NCBI GenBank assembly: GCA_039545355.1
Contig: BCJJ01000004.1
Coordinates: 1,382,801 to 1,446,800 of the forward strand
DNA length: 64,000 bases
Origin: Trichosporon coremiiforme
Taxonomy: Eukaryota > Basidiomycota > Tremellomycetes > Trichosporonales > Trichosporonaceae
Direction: 5' to 3'
Numbering within the stretch: the first letter of the stretch is position 1; every line of letters starts with the position of its first letter. A program made the position numbers and the translations under genes. Below, one piece after another: positions 1-10,551 of the stretch. Below the pieces are notes generated by a model. That model was not told the DNA's origin. It saw nothing but the letters and a program-made list of their open reading frames with translations, and searched no databases.

Positions 1-1027
1 GCGTCCAGTAGGTGTGGATGGCCTTGACGATCTGATCGTCGTCGACCTCCGGCTCGGCCGCCGCGTACGTCTCGGCCCATGCCTTCTTCACGTCGGCAGT
101 AACAGCGTCGATGAAAGGACGGACTGAAGCGCTCGAGACGTCTGCACGGAAATCGGGACGGAACTCGTCAACGCCATTCAAGCTGCTGTCGGCGGTAGGC
201 GGGATACCATTGGGGTCGGGAAGGTCCTTGGTGCCTTTGCACTCGAACGACGAAACGGGGTACTCGACGCCGACGCGACGGTTCGCCATCTTGTGCACGA
301 GGTGCTCGAGCTTCATACTCCTGCGCTTCCGTCCCAAACGCTTCTCCTCGTCCATGAATGGCGTGGCGCTGCCCGAGTCACGCAGCCGGCTGTCATCCGT
401 CGCGTCATCTAGTGTCGCCGGCTTCATCGCCATGCGCGACCGACGAGAGGGACCGGAGCTGGACGACGCCATGGCAGACGAAGTGCTCACCAGAGCATCA
501 TATCGTGCCTTGAGCGCGTCATACTCTGACCGAGGAACATAGGAGATGGCGAGCGCAGGGTCGATCGTGGGCGGACCACGCCCTTGAATCGAGTCGATCA
601 GGTTCTTGACGAGTTCGGTTTGGCGACGGTTGCTGTCCGCGAGCACCTTGAAGCTCCCCATCAGGCCCTGCAGAATCGCGGGGGCATTCATGTTGTCGAT
701 GATCGTCTGATTCGCCGAGCTGAGCTGTTGCAAAGCGGCGACAGCCTTGTCCATGCTCTGCACTTGGACCTGGGAGGCAGGTACCAACGTCGGGGGCTGA
801 ACATCGCTCTCGTTCAGCTGAGCCGACGCCGCGATTGCTGCAGTGTCTTCTTCGCCATGTGAGCCTGAGATGGCTGCACGGAGAGCTTCGAGAGCTGCCT
901 CCTCCTCATTGTGGTCGTTGTGGTCGTCCACTAGGGGGAAAGGAACGTCGTCATTCGAGATTGGTAGAAAGGAAGAGTCGAGGGCAGTCTGTGGTGCCGT
1001 GGTATTGGTGGGAGTCGCGGGAGACAT
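1..1027 (-). CDS. Hypothetical protein, C-terminal part outside the window
   Basis: One reading frame stays open on the minus strand from an ATG at 1027 to the left edge, 342 codons without a stop, so the gene is truncated by the window. I do not recognise the protein. The N-terminal third is acidic and probably disordered. A basic stretch follows at about residues 230-250 (EEKRLGRKRRSMKLEHLV), then a motif reading FRPDFRADVSSASVRPFIDAV and a helix-like segment with KKAWAETY. That second half loosely resembles uncharacterised basidiomycete proteins with a 'FxPDFxADV' core, from memory and not verified. Shorter plus-strand frames overlap it, but none is as long or as even in composition. No intron is needed in the visible part. 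Confidence 0.62.
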   Translation of the reverse strand, partial: MSPATPTNTTAPQTALDSSFLPISNDDVPFPLVDDHNDHNEEEAALEALRAAISGSHGEEDTAAIAASAQLNESDVQPPTLVPASQVQVQSMDKAVAALQQLSSANQTIIDNMNAPAILQGLMGSFKVLADSNRRQTELVKNLIDSIQGRGPPTIDPALAISYVPRSEYDALKARYDALVSTSSAMASSSSGPSRRSRMAMKPATLDDATDDSRLRDSGSATPFMDEEKRLGRKRRSMKLEHLVHKMANRRVGVEYPVSSFECKGTKDLPDPNGIPPTADSSLNGVDEFRPDFRADVSSASVRPFIDAVTADVKKAWAETYAAAEPEVDDDQIVKAIHTYWT

Positions 1028-1514
1028 GATTCCCGTCGTTCACCTGTCGGCCGTTGTTGACAAGTTGGATGCTGTCAATGGGATCGAAGAAAGGCGTGCG
1101 AACAACCGTTGCAAGTTAGTTGTGCAGCGAGTAAAGCCCTGCCAGATCATCGCGGGAGCAAATCCCATGTGGGCGGACGTCGAGGAATGTATCCCACGGT
1201 CGCCTCCCAGCAGACCATCGACACGTATTATCGCCATCGAAGACGAGCCTTCGCAGTTTCACTGTTTCCCACGGCCTCACGCCGCCAAAGGAGGTATGAC
1301 AGCAGTATCGGAGAGTGGGCCTCGCAGATTCAAAGTTTCCCACGCGTGCTTACCGATGCACCTGCAACACTGAACATACCACGCCAGTGATCGAGTGGCT
1401 CCATCTGGTCTAATTTATTTATGCATAGCAGGCTGGATTCTACACTTAGCGCCATAACTGATAACTATGAGATGCTACAGGGAAAGGTATGGATGTCTGC
1501 ACTGCTGCACCTAA
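1028..1514. other. Intergenic, no gene seen
   Basis: This is the shared region between the 5' end of the left-edge gene and the 3' end of DPL1. It turns AT-rich near 1410-1470, as expected for a 3' UTR. Short frames on both strands here lack coding character. Confidence 0.6.
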
Positions 1515-3434
1515 TTACTCGTACAGGACGTCAAGGAATGTCTTAGCGAATTCGTCCACAATAGCCGGTCCCACGCTCGTCTGGCCAATGCCGTACAGGG
1601 CGACGAGGTCGCCACTGTCGTTCCCGGGGTTCTCCTTCTCCTCCTTCAGGCACTCAGCCAGGTCGTCCAGCAGCTTGTCGACGCTCATGGCAGACAGACG
1701 CGTGAAGGCCATGTGCAGACCGGCAGGCCGCGAAAGAGCGTTGAGGTGCCAGCCGCGCTTGCCCATGCGGTCTCCGACGCCATAGATGTTGACAGTGTCC
1801 GACTTGATCGCGACGACTGACAGCTGAGGGTCGCCCATGACCTCAAAGTCGAGCGGGAAGCGTCTCCTGATCTCGTCCTTGAAGTGGCGGGCAGCTCCGA
1901 TGATCTGCTTAGCCGACTCCAGGTATCCATCTCGTCCAACGTGGTTCAGCACGGCCCAAGCTCCGGCGATAACAGAGCCCGGACGGGATCCAGCCATGGA
2001 AGGCGACGCGTAGACTCCACCGACCCAGTCGGTCATGGAGTAGTACTGGTAGCGACGCAGCTCCCTGGACCGGTACATGATAACGGAAGTACCTGAACGT
2101 TAGCTGTGCCAAGGCACTGATCGACTCACCCTTAGGACAGAAGGCGTACTTGTGGGTGTCACATGAGATGGCGGTGACACCGGGAAGCTCAAAGTCAAAC
2201 TTGGGAATCTTGTCACCGTAGCCGGCCTCCTTGGAGAAGGCGACGATGAAGGAACCGAGACAGCAGTCAACGTGGAGGCCGATGTTGTTGCGCTGGGCAA
2301 GCGCAGAAAGCTCGGGGATGGGGTCGATCGCACCATCGGGGAAGTTGGGCGCCGATCCGACGATCATGATGGTGTTTGGGTTGATGAAGCGCTTCATGCG
2401 CTTGACATCAGCCTGGCGTGTTGTCGGGTTGACAGGCACGACATGCAGCTTAATCTTGAAGTACTGCGAGGCCTTCCAGAAGGCAGCGTGGGCAGTCTCG
2501 GGGATAACCCTGTTTGTCAGCTCTGACACTGACGAATAACTCACATCTCGGGCTCCTTGATACCCTTGACGGCACGGGCCCAGTCGCGGTGCGTCTTGCA
2601 CGACATGAGGATAGACTCGGTTCCACCGGCGGTAGTGGTGCCTGCGCCGTTCTTTCCGTGGAAGAGGCCGAGGACAATTTCGACCATCTCGGCCTCCATC
2701 TTCCTGACGCCAGGGAAGACATCCGGGTGGAGGGGGTTGGAGATGACAAAGTGCGCCATGGCTTCACTGATCACAGTGTTGAGATCTTCGCCACCCTGAT
2801 GGCATCAGCGACGTCACTGACCAACATTTTTCGATACATACGTGGTAAACAGCGCCCGACACGCGTCCCTTCTCAACGTCTCCGCGATTAAGCTTGTCCA
2901 TGTTGGACCACTCCTTCCGGAGCCACTCGATGTCGCGTCCATTAGCCGGGAGCTCGCGGCAGATGGTGAGGTCGACGCCCTCGGGGAATTCTCGGGGAGC
3001 AAGCTTCTTGACGAGCTGCTGGCGGACTTCGCCGAGCTGCTGCTTGACCTGCCTCTGCGATGAGGGAAGACGCAGGGCGAGACGGACGATGAACTGGAGG
3101 TTAGTCAGACGTCCTGGAGTGGAAACTTTGGGTGCTGAGGCCACTCGGGAGTGTGGCACGTTCATCGATCCTGGCTCCATGCGCAGTTTCTGGGTGCTCA
3201 GGCTCTCCAGAGGACCGAGCAGCAGCACAGCAACAGACTCACGTTCTTGAGAGCGATGTATCCCTGCTCAGCGGTGCCAAGAATACCATAGGCGTACACA
3301 TGGCGGGATGCCTTGAGGAGGAACTTGAGGAGGATGAGGAGACGGAGGATGCTGGCCAGTTGCCCAAGACGCTGAAGGGTGAGTTTCGTTTTGGGACTGG
3401 GCGGTCCCACGCTGAGGTTTGACCAAGCGACCAT
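1515..3434 (-). CDS. DPL1: Sphingosine-1-phosphate lyase (Dpl1)
   Basis: This PLP-dependent ER enzyme cleaves phosphorylated sphingoid bases into a fatty aldehyde and phosphoethanolamine, the exit step of sphingolipid catabolism. Exons are 3434-3243, 3093-2842, 2795-2545, 2509-2130 and 2092-1515, giving 550 aa, normal for the family. A hydrophobic segment near residues 30-45 fits the N-terminal membrane anchor. Family motifs appear in order: NPLHPDVFPGVRKMEAE, TTTAGGTESILM, PETAHAAF, then SCDTHKYAFCPKG with the PLP lysine at about K352, and SMAGSRPGS. Three of the four introns are only 35-46 nt. The gene is divergent from the DNA glycosylase to its right, sharing about 430 nt. Identification is secure; the exon 1/2 acceptor is the least certain splice site. 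Confidence 0.95.
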
Positions 3435-3863
3435 GCTGGCAAACCGAGGTGTTGTGAAAAGAGTGTGTGATTGAGTCGGATGGGGGGTCGGAGGTCTTGC
3501 GCGCGAAGTCCTAGTATTTATGAGAGGTGGTGGAGAGCCGAAGCCCATTCCCCTACCGGGCTCCCCTGTCCGGCCATGGAACACAGGGAAAATGTCAGTG
3601 TGGTGACGGAATCGTTGACCGTGTTGCCGCTTGCACGTGACGCCTTCGGCTTCCTCCGGACGGGCGACCTGCACATCTCCGCCACCACACCCAAAACCCA
3701 CGCGCCGGTTGAGTCACTATGCGTCACCCGGCCCGAGCCCTTTCGAACAGTGGTCTCTGTTGACGAGCCGGAGGCTACAACGGACAGAAGAGAGCGTCGA
3801 CCTCAGCACCCACAGCGTTGCCCACTTCTTCTCGAGTTGACCCGAGCAGCACCAATCCCCACC
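3435..3863. promoter_or_regulatory. Divergent promoter region, DPL1 / DNA glycosylase
   Basis: About 430 nt separate the two divergent start codons and must carry both promoters. I see no clear TATA box or other named element. Confidence 0.45.
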
Positions 3864-5371
3864 ATGCCGGAGCTTCCAGGTGCGTTACCGCAGCTAAACG
3901 GAGTTCTGACCACCTCCCCAGAAGTCGAACGCGCCCGTCGGTTGATTGCTGAGTCTTGTACCGGCTACATAATCGGCAAGGCTGAGACGTACGAGGACAC
4001 CATCGTGTATGATGGCGCGACTCATGACGAGTTCGTGAGTCGACAAGGAGATCGGTGTGGCGCTGACAAGCACAGGCAAAGGAGATTGAAGGACGAACGA
4101 TAACAGGATGTGAACGTAAAGGAAAGCAGTACGTTACACGCGTCCATTTAAGAGCTAATCGCGAGATTTTGGATTACTCTTTCTGGACAAGGCAGATTGC
4201 CAGTCATGCACTTTGGCATGACCGGAATGATCCAGGTTTGTGGACCAAGCTGGTGGCCAACTAACGTGTAAGTTGAAGGGCCAAGAACCCACCTGGTATA
4301 GACGAAAGGTCAATCTCGGAGAAGGACTCGACGGGGAGCGCCTTTGGCCGCCCAAGGTATGTGCATGCAAGTAATCGGAGCTGACGACAGTACTGCAAGT
4401 TGTAGGTGTCCTTGGGTCAGACCAGCCTCTAACCCACAGTGTGCTCAAGTTGACGCCACCGGATGTTGCTGGGGAAGCTCGTGAACTTGCATTCCTGGAC
4501 CCTCGTCGCCTGGGCCGATTGCGCCTCGTCCCTGACCCCGTGCTCTCGCATCCCCCACTCAGCTTGCTTGGATTTGACCCAGTGCTCAACCACCCCTCAC
4601 TGGATGAGTTCAAGGGCCTGCTCAGCAACAAGAGGGGTACGGTCAAGGGTCTAATCATGGACCAGGCGTTCAGTGCTGGGGTCGGTAATTGGGTGGCCGA
4701 TGAGTGCGTACCAGACAATGTTCTCGCTGACAGACAGAGTGCTCTACCAAGCACATATCCACCCGCAGCACCCGGTTCAGGATCTGGAAGATGCACAGGT
4801 GGCTGAACTCCACCGGCTCTTACGCGATATCCCATTGAAGGCTTGCGAGGTGAACGCGGACTCTGCCCTATTTCCTACCAACTGGCTGTTCAAGTGGCGC
4901 TGGAGTAAGGGAGGGAGGAAGAAAAAGAAGGCCACCTCGTCTACTAACGGCGACGGCGACGTCAAGGTTGAGCGGCCTGCTTTCCTGGCTCTGGTAAGGT
5001 CGTCGCTTTGGATTCTAGCTGACGTGCAGCCGGATGGCACTCCCGCAACGATCACGTTCGTCACCGTTGGTGGTCGTACCAGTGCGGTTGTCGCAGAGCT
5101 CCAGAAGATGCCAAGCAAGAAGGCCGCCGCTGCCAAGCGCAAGCGGGAGGTCACCGATGGCAGTGACACCGAGACCGACGAACCGCCGAAACAGCGTCGA
5201 CCCCGGCCAAAGGTCAAGAGAAAGATCGTCAGGGTCAAGAAGGTGAGTGTCAAAAAGCTCGCCATCTGATAGCAGGAGTCGTCCGCCAGTGCGCTCAGTT
5301 CCCTCAGCGAGGAGGAGATACTGCCCGTGAAGCGTACTACTCGGACTCGCGGCCACAAGCGCACAGCTTAG
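3864..5371 (+). CDS. Formamidopyrimidine-DNA glycosylase (Fpg/Nei type)
   Basis: Nuclear base-excision-repair glycosylase/AP lyase for oxidised bases. Exons are 3864-3879, 3922-4034, 4076-4128, 4166-4235, 4273-4356, 4391-4401, 4440-4703, 4738-4993, 5030-5242 and 5276-5371, giving 391 aa. The first intron splits the catalytic start so that it reads MPELPEVERA, with Pro2 as nucleophile and Glu3. Also visible are MHFGMTGM, the FLDPRRLGRLRL block and the helix-two-turn-helix segment GLIMDQAFSAGVGNWVADEVLYQA. In place of the bacterial zinc finger it has ITFVTVGGRTSAV, the zincless finger of plant and fungal Fpg. The tail (about residues 300-391) is Lys/Arg-rich and probably serves nuclear localisation and DNA binding. 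Exon 6 is an 11-nt microexon, supported by frame and by restoration of YCKFVLKL. Confidence 0.92.
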
Positions 5372-5701
5372 AGCGCGATCGCTCGGGCCACCGCCTTTGC
5401 ATCGCGTAGTACGCATAATACTTTCGACTCTCCAAGGGCAGTGGCGGTGGGCACAACATTTGCTTTCATTCACCGCACCACCACTGGCCCAAGTCACATT
5501 GTAACTCTGGGTGGAGACAATACTCCCTCTAACCTCACCTGTTGCCACCTTGTCCCCATGCATTGTCTGTACCAACACCGCTGACAGCGAAATGACTGAA
5601 ATCGGTGCACGATGACTAACTGGCACCTAGTGTATATAACTCTCTCACCGAAGAGGCTACTGATCAGTAACCCGACAAGCAGCAACAGCCTCAGCCTCAG
5701 C
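5372..5701. other. Intergenic region upstream of the unknown gene
   Basis: It holds the 3' UTR of the glycosylase gene and the promoter of the next gene. The only element I can point to is the TATA-like sequence at 5633-5639. Confidence 0.5.
5633..5639 (+). promoter_or_regulatory. TATA-like element
   Basis: The sequence TATATAA lies 63 nt upstream of the proposed start codon at 5702. Its spacing suits a core promoter with a short leader. This is a positional inference only. Confidence 0.35.
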
Positions 5702-7479
5702 ATGTTTGCCCATCCGTGGAATGTAGGTCTTGGCCTAGTGAGTGCGGGAGAAGACGTGCCCCTAACAGCAGGCATCGATGAAGCCCTTCTCGCGCGAGAA
5801 ATGGTACAGGGATCTTCTTCCCGGCCTTGGGGCTCGGCGAGGGTCAGCTGCATGCCGAGACATGTTTTGCACCCGTTGTCCGCCGTCTCTTGCCTGCGCC
5901 GGCACTCTGTTCACCGACTTTCCACAAGTCGAGAACTCCGTCTCGACCGGGTTGAGGGTCGCGAAGCACAACATCGTCCCAGAAACCCCGGACTCTCGTG
6001 AAGAGAAATGGGATCAGGTTCTAGAGCTGCTTAACCCCTTCAGGTCGGAGGTCAGCTCATCTCCATCTGACGCACTGGTTCCGACTCCACTCTCATCCCC
6101 TCCCATTGGGCCGACCTCGCCGATGGAAGCTGTCAACGACGATGGTCAGTCTCCATCATCATCTGCATCTGGACCTCACAGCCACGTCCGGAACAACCCT
6201 CTAGTGCGGTCTCCGACCAGAGTCGCGAGCCTCTTCTGGCGCTTGTACGACAGAACTCCCAGGTACTACCCCGAGGTCCCTCTTGTTCAGTCGCCCATCC
6301 AGGTGGCCGACCTCGGGAGGCCCATGACGCCCCTGTCGTTAGACTCGCCGAGCAGCGTCTGGACGGACTCCGACACTCTGTGCCCCTCGCCTAGCTCAGG
6401 AGTTACGACTATGCCCCAGTCACAGACGCTGAAGCGCTGGAGTGAAAAGAAGGGTGGTCGCCGAGTGAGGTCGCCGAAGACTGTGACGTCGTCCGGAAGT
6501 AGGGGCACATCGCCAACTGGCCTCCGGTGGACGAAGCCTCTGCGCAAGGCCGCCCGGTGGGTCTCTACGCGCGAGCGTCGCAAGGCTTCCTCTGAGTCCA
6601 AACTCACTCGAACTACCCCGCGGCGCCGAGACGCCGGGTGGAGGTCGCCCAGTACGCAAGACTACAGCGTCTACTTCCCTCGACGCCTCGCTATAGGGCG
6701 CAGCCCCAGCCTTCCCGCCCCTCCGCCATCGCCCTTGTCCATCTGCTCCCAGGAGACCTTCCATCCGCTCTTCGACGAAGACCCCAATGACGACTGTCCC
6801 GCCGATGACGAGATAGATGCCCTGCTCGAAGCCGTGTCTGAGATGCCGAGTCCTCTGATGCCGACCCAGCCTACATTGCGGAAGAGTTTCTTGATTAGAT
6901 GGTTGGATACCGCTCTCGGAGTCACGCAGTGGAAGGATATCGCGTTCTGTCTCGGGTGGTTCGCTTTCCGATCCACCCGACTCGCGCTCCGCATCACTCT
7001 CCTTTCCGTACCACCGCTTGCTGCCTGGACGGCTTTCCGGGCCAGCGACGCCGCGCTCCGCGCTGTCCTCCCGTCGCTCTCGTAGGAGCCAATGTGACCG
7101 GTAACATCTTAGCACCCGTAGATTGATCGTCAGATTGCCCTCGGAGCTCGCCGACGACATGCGAGGCATGTTGTGTTCCGTCCAACAGCTGATCCTTGCA
7201 ACTACCGATGCCTTTCGTGCGCACTATGTTTCTGCCGTTTCCAGACAGCTCGGCTGTGCGTTTCAGCCTCAGACCACCAGTAGCTCAGCCACTTCCGGTC
7301 TGGCAAGTGCCGGTGAAATGAGAACAGCTCCTATAAGTCTCCACACCGTCATGGGTCAGTCTTTTACTGAACCTCATGCCGGACGAGAAACCCAATACAC
7401 GCCACTACCCAACCAGAGCAGTACCTCCTGCTCCACGACCACGTTGACCATGCTGTACACTGTCTCCCGTCATGTGTAG
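5702..7479 (+). CDS. Unrecognised protein with Ser/Pro/Arg-rich body and hydrophobic C-terminal part
   Basis: The core is a 1.3-kb open frame. Two introns of local type fit exactly: 5738-5771 (GTGAGT, CTAAC, CAG; 34 nt) and 7082-7121 (40 nt). The exons 5702-5737, 5772-7081 and 7122-7479 total 567 codons plus a stop. The middle (about residues 60-330) is rich in Ser, Pro and Arg and looks disordered, with many SP/TP sites. An acidic patch DEDPNDDCPADDEIDALLEA follows. Residues about 385-470 alternate hydrophobic and Arg residues (FCLGWFAFRSTRLALRITLL), like an amphipathic or membrane-associated helix bundle. No family is recognised and no function is proposed. Exon 1 and exon 3 rest only on splice signals and frame; a model of 5778-7085 is the conservative alternative. 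Confidence 0.6.
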
Positions 7480-8174
7480 CAAGAAAATAACTGTCGCCAG
7501 AGGGTATACTGTCATGCCATTGTACTTGCCCTTATCAGCTGGCATTCACTGTCTGGCCACAAGATGCCACGCAAAGCAGGGCTCCGACTGCCATTGACGG
7601 TGATGCGTTCGTGTCACATCGTCCGAGCGACACCGGCTATATCTCTGCCCCGTGATATTCCTCCGCTGGAAGTGTTACCGAGCGCCTATCTGAGCAGGGC
7701 GACTTAACATGAAGGACGAATACCCGTTTCGTACGCCCGAGAAATCTCTACCTTTATTATGGGAAGCTGCCGCGGAGCACTGATCCTCTGCCACGGCAGG
7801 TTGGTATGAGGAAGACGTAGATAGTGCGAGTGCCGAAAGATCCCGCAGTTTTCCGATCGTCAGCAAATACTGCACTTTCGGTGACCTTCTGTTCCCCAGT
7901 TCTCTCTCGCACGCTGTAAGATCCACTGGATGCACCGGGGAGATTCTTTCCAGACACAGAACAGATGCAGACATCGGAAAGTGTCTCGATACCGCGGTTC
8001 GAACATCGAGCAGCATACCACTAGCTCGCCTTGACGCCACTTGCTCAGTTTTGCCACGTGGTCGACATGACTCGGACTCACATTCGAAAGTCGGCCTGTT
8101 CGGAAGTGTCCGAATGCGACCGTCAACCTCTACGTCTACCTTTACGTTCACACCTTTCCATATCGACCGTCAAG
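7480..8174. other. Intergenic, PRO1 promoter region
   Basis: Nearly 700 nt without a convincing gene. A 158-codon minus-strand frame (7675-8151) crosses it but shows no recognisable motif and lies where the PRO1 promoter must be. Confidence 0.5.
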
Positions 8175-10079
8175 ATGGTTCGACAAGGCGATAAGAACAC
8201 CCCGAGCCAGTCCGGCCACACAACCCCGGCGCACGCTGGTGCCAGCCGCCCGGCGACCCGCCCGAGCTCGCCGGCGGGCGACCGCAAGGTCCAGCCGTTG
8301 ACCATTGTCATCAAGCTTGGTGAGTCTGCTCACACGACCGCCGAATGCAGCTGTCAGCGCAGAAAGACGATACCCTGACAAATTCGAGAGCTAACTGACT
8401 CCAGGAACGTCATCCATTGTTGCGGCCAAGTTCCCTTACCCCCCGAGACTTCAGCTGCTGTCCTCGATCGTGGAGACCGTGGTGGGCCTGCGCGCGATGG
8501 GACACAAGGTCGTCCTTGTCTCGTCTGGAGCCATTGGGGTCGGATTACGACACATGGGACTGAGGGATCGTGGCAAGCAGCTGAGCCGGAAGCAGGCTTT
8601 GGCGGCCATCGGACAAGGTCGTTTGATCGCTCTTTGGGACAACCTCTTCACGCAGCTGGACCAGCCCATCGCCCAGATCCTGTTGACCCGTGCAGACATC
8701 AGCGACGTGCGTTACCCTTCACATTTTGGCCGAGCGCATGGCTTACCCCGCAGCGCACGCGCTACCTGAACGCGCAGAACACCATGAAGGAGCTCATCAC
8801 CATGGGCGTCGTTCCCATTGTCAACGAGAATGACACCGTGTCGGTCTCAGTGCGTACGAAGCCCTGCGCACGTACTGACGCTCCCAGGAAATCAAATTCG
8901 GAGACAACGACTCACTATCCGCCATCACGTCCACCATCGTTCACGCGGACTACCTGTTCCTTTTGACCGATGTCGACTGCATGTACACTGACAACCCGCG
9001 AGTCAACCCGGAGGCCAGGGCGGTCAGGGTGGTTCGCAACATCAGCGAGATTCGCAAGGAGGTTTCTACGTCTACTCTGGGAACTTCGCTCGGAACGGGA
9101 GGCATGTCGACGAAGATCATCGCTGCCGAGCTCGCAACGGCTGCCGGCGTCACGACCGTGATCATGAACGCTGTCAACGTCAAGGACATTTACGACGTTG
9201 TGCGTGACGGTCCTGGCCCGTCACAGATGCACGAGGACACGACCGACCTCGAGAGCGGTCCCCTGTGCACTCGGTTCCTGAGGTACCAGCGCGCTTTGAA
9301 CGAGTGAGTTCTGCCGCAGTGTCAGAGACGCTGACAATCAGCCGCAAGTGGTGGATCACCCACGGTCTGCACATTGCAGGAACTGTTGTCATCGACGAAG
9401 GTGCCTACCGCGCCGTCGGAAAGCGCGAGTCCGGCGGACGATTGCTCCCCGCTGGTGTCGTTCGTGTTGAGGGTCCATTCGCTTCGCACCAGGGAGTGCG
9501 CATCGTCGTTCGTAGGAGGAAGCGCTTCCCCCCCGCCAACCTCCTTCCAACCCCCATCTCCGAGGCTGTCACTCCGGCGAGGATGTCCCCGGAGCACCAC
9601 CACGACCCGGAATACCTGGCCACCCTGTCACCGGTCACTCGCGCTCGCGTTCTCGCCAACGTTCACTCCACCACCAGCTCCCCCGACACCAACCCCCTCC
9701 CTGGCACCCCTCAGATCCAGCCCACACTCTCCCTGTCCTCGTCTGTCGTCTCTCTTGACCCGCTATCAAGGACAGGTCCCTCGTCCCCCGCGATGCGAGC
9801 TGTTGCCGACCGCCTCGTCACGACGTCAATCAGCGCCAATCTCTCTGACGGTGAAGGCACGTTCTCGGCTCCCGCCGGCGGCCAGTCCGAGGAGTGGGAG
9901 GAGATCGAGGTCGGCAGGGGTCTCACCCAGTATAACTCTGTCGAAATGAACCGCATCAAGGGAATGAAGAGGTGAGCTCTGCAGCGCCACGGCTCTTGCT
10001 AACGTGCAGCTCTCACATCGAGCAGGTTCTCGGCTACAGCGAGTCGGACCATGTCGTCGAATCCATTGTTCTGCTGTGA
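8175..10079 (+). CDS. PRO1: Glutamate 5-kinase (Pro1)
   Basis: Phosphorylates L-glutamate with ATP, the first step of proline synthesis in the cytosol. Exons are 8175-8319, 8405-8706, 8754-8849, 8888-9303, 9342-9971 and 10010-10079, giving 552 aa. Kinase motifs are clear: [56 protein letters not shown] and [19 protein letters not shown] domain follows (about residues 320-380, [19 protein letters not shown] ... [13 protein letters not shown]). It is then interrupted by about 120 Ser/Pro/Thr-rich residues before the last PUA part ([23 protein letters not shown]), so the protein is about 125 aa longer than S. cerevisiae Pro1. The N-terminal 40 residues are also low-complexity. No proline-feedback mutation can be judged from sequence alone. 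Confidence 0.95.
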
Positions 10080-10551
10080 ACTGAAATATGAAAAGCAGCC
10101 TTCTGCCTGTACGCACTGGAATGTAATATGTGCATAGCTTTTGTGTCACCAGGTCTTGACAAAGACGAGCCTGTTCTCACTCTTGAACCATATTGCACGG
10201 TTTGAGCAGCACCTATGCTTGCTCCTCATTCGATGGCTCTCCGACGCGTTGAAATGGTAGGGTCAGGGTGAGTGCGCGGGAGAAAATGCAAAATAAGGCG
10301 CGGTTTTATTCCCGCCACCCATATAAGTCTCATGTCAACAACCAGAGATCAGTGTGCCTGCTGAGGGACCTCCCTGTCCTTCCCTGTTCGTTGATTCGGT
10401 CCCTTCGTCATTATCTCTTTACTTCTCCAGCCTCTGCTCGGCGCGACAGCATCGACTCGTCTGTCGCTCATCACGTCCTCCCCCGCTCCAGCAGCGTGTG
10501 ACCATTGGGCTCGCCGACGACACTCACGATCGACCACATTCCGCAACCGCC
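10080..10551. promoter_or_regulatory. PRO1 3' end and MIF2 promoter region
   Basis: No gene seen. It contains an ACGCGT hexamer at 10244-10249, a match to the yeast MluI cell-cycle box about 300 nt before MIF2, and a TATAA at 10322-10326. Both are candidate promoter elements only. Confidence 0.4.

Noticed and set aside
6420..7169. 249-codon open frame on the minus strand
   Set aside because: Overlaps the plus-strand unknown gene, whose frame is longer and supported by two fitting introns. Kept only as a weak alternative.
7990..8000. GGTTCGAAC, similar to a tRNA B box
   Set aside because: The following bases do not complete the B-box consensus and no acceptor or D-arm partner could be folded around it. 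No tRNA was found in the window.
7675..8151. 158-codon minus-strand frame upstream of PRO1
   Set aside because: No motif, no supporting splice pattern, and located in the PRO1 promoter region.
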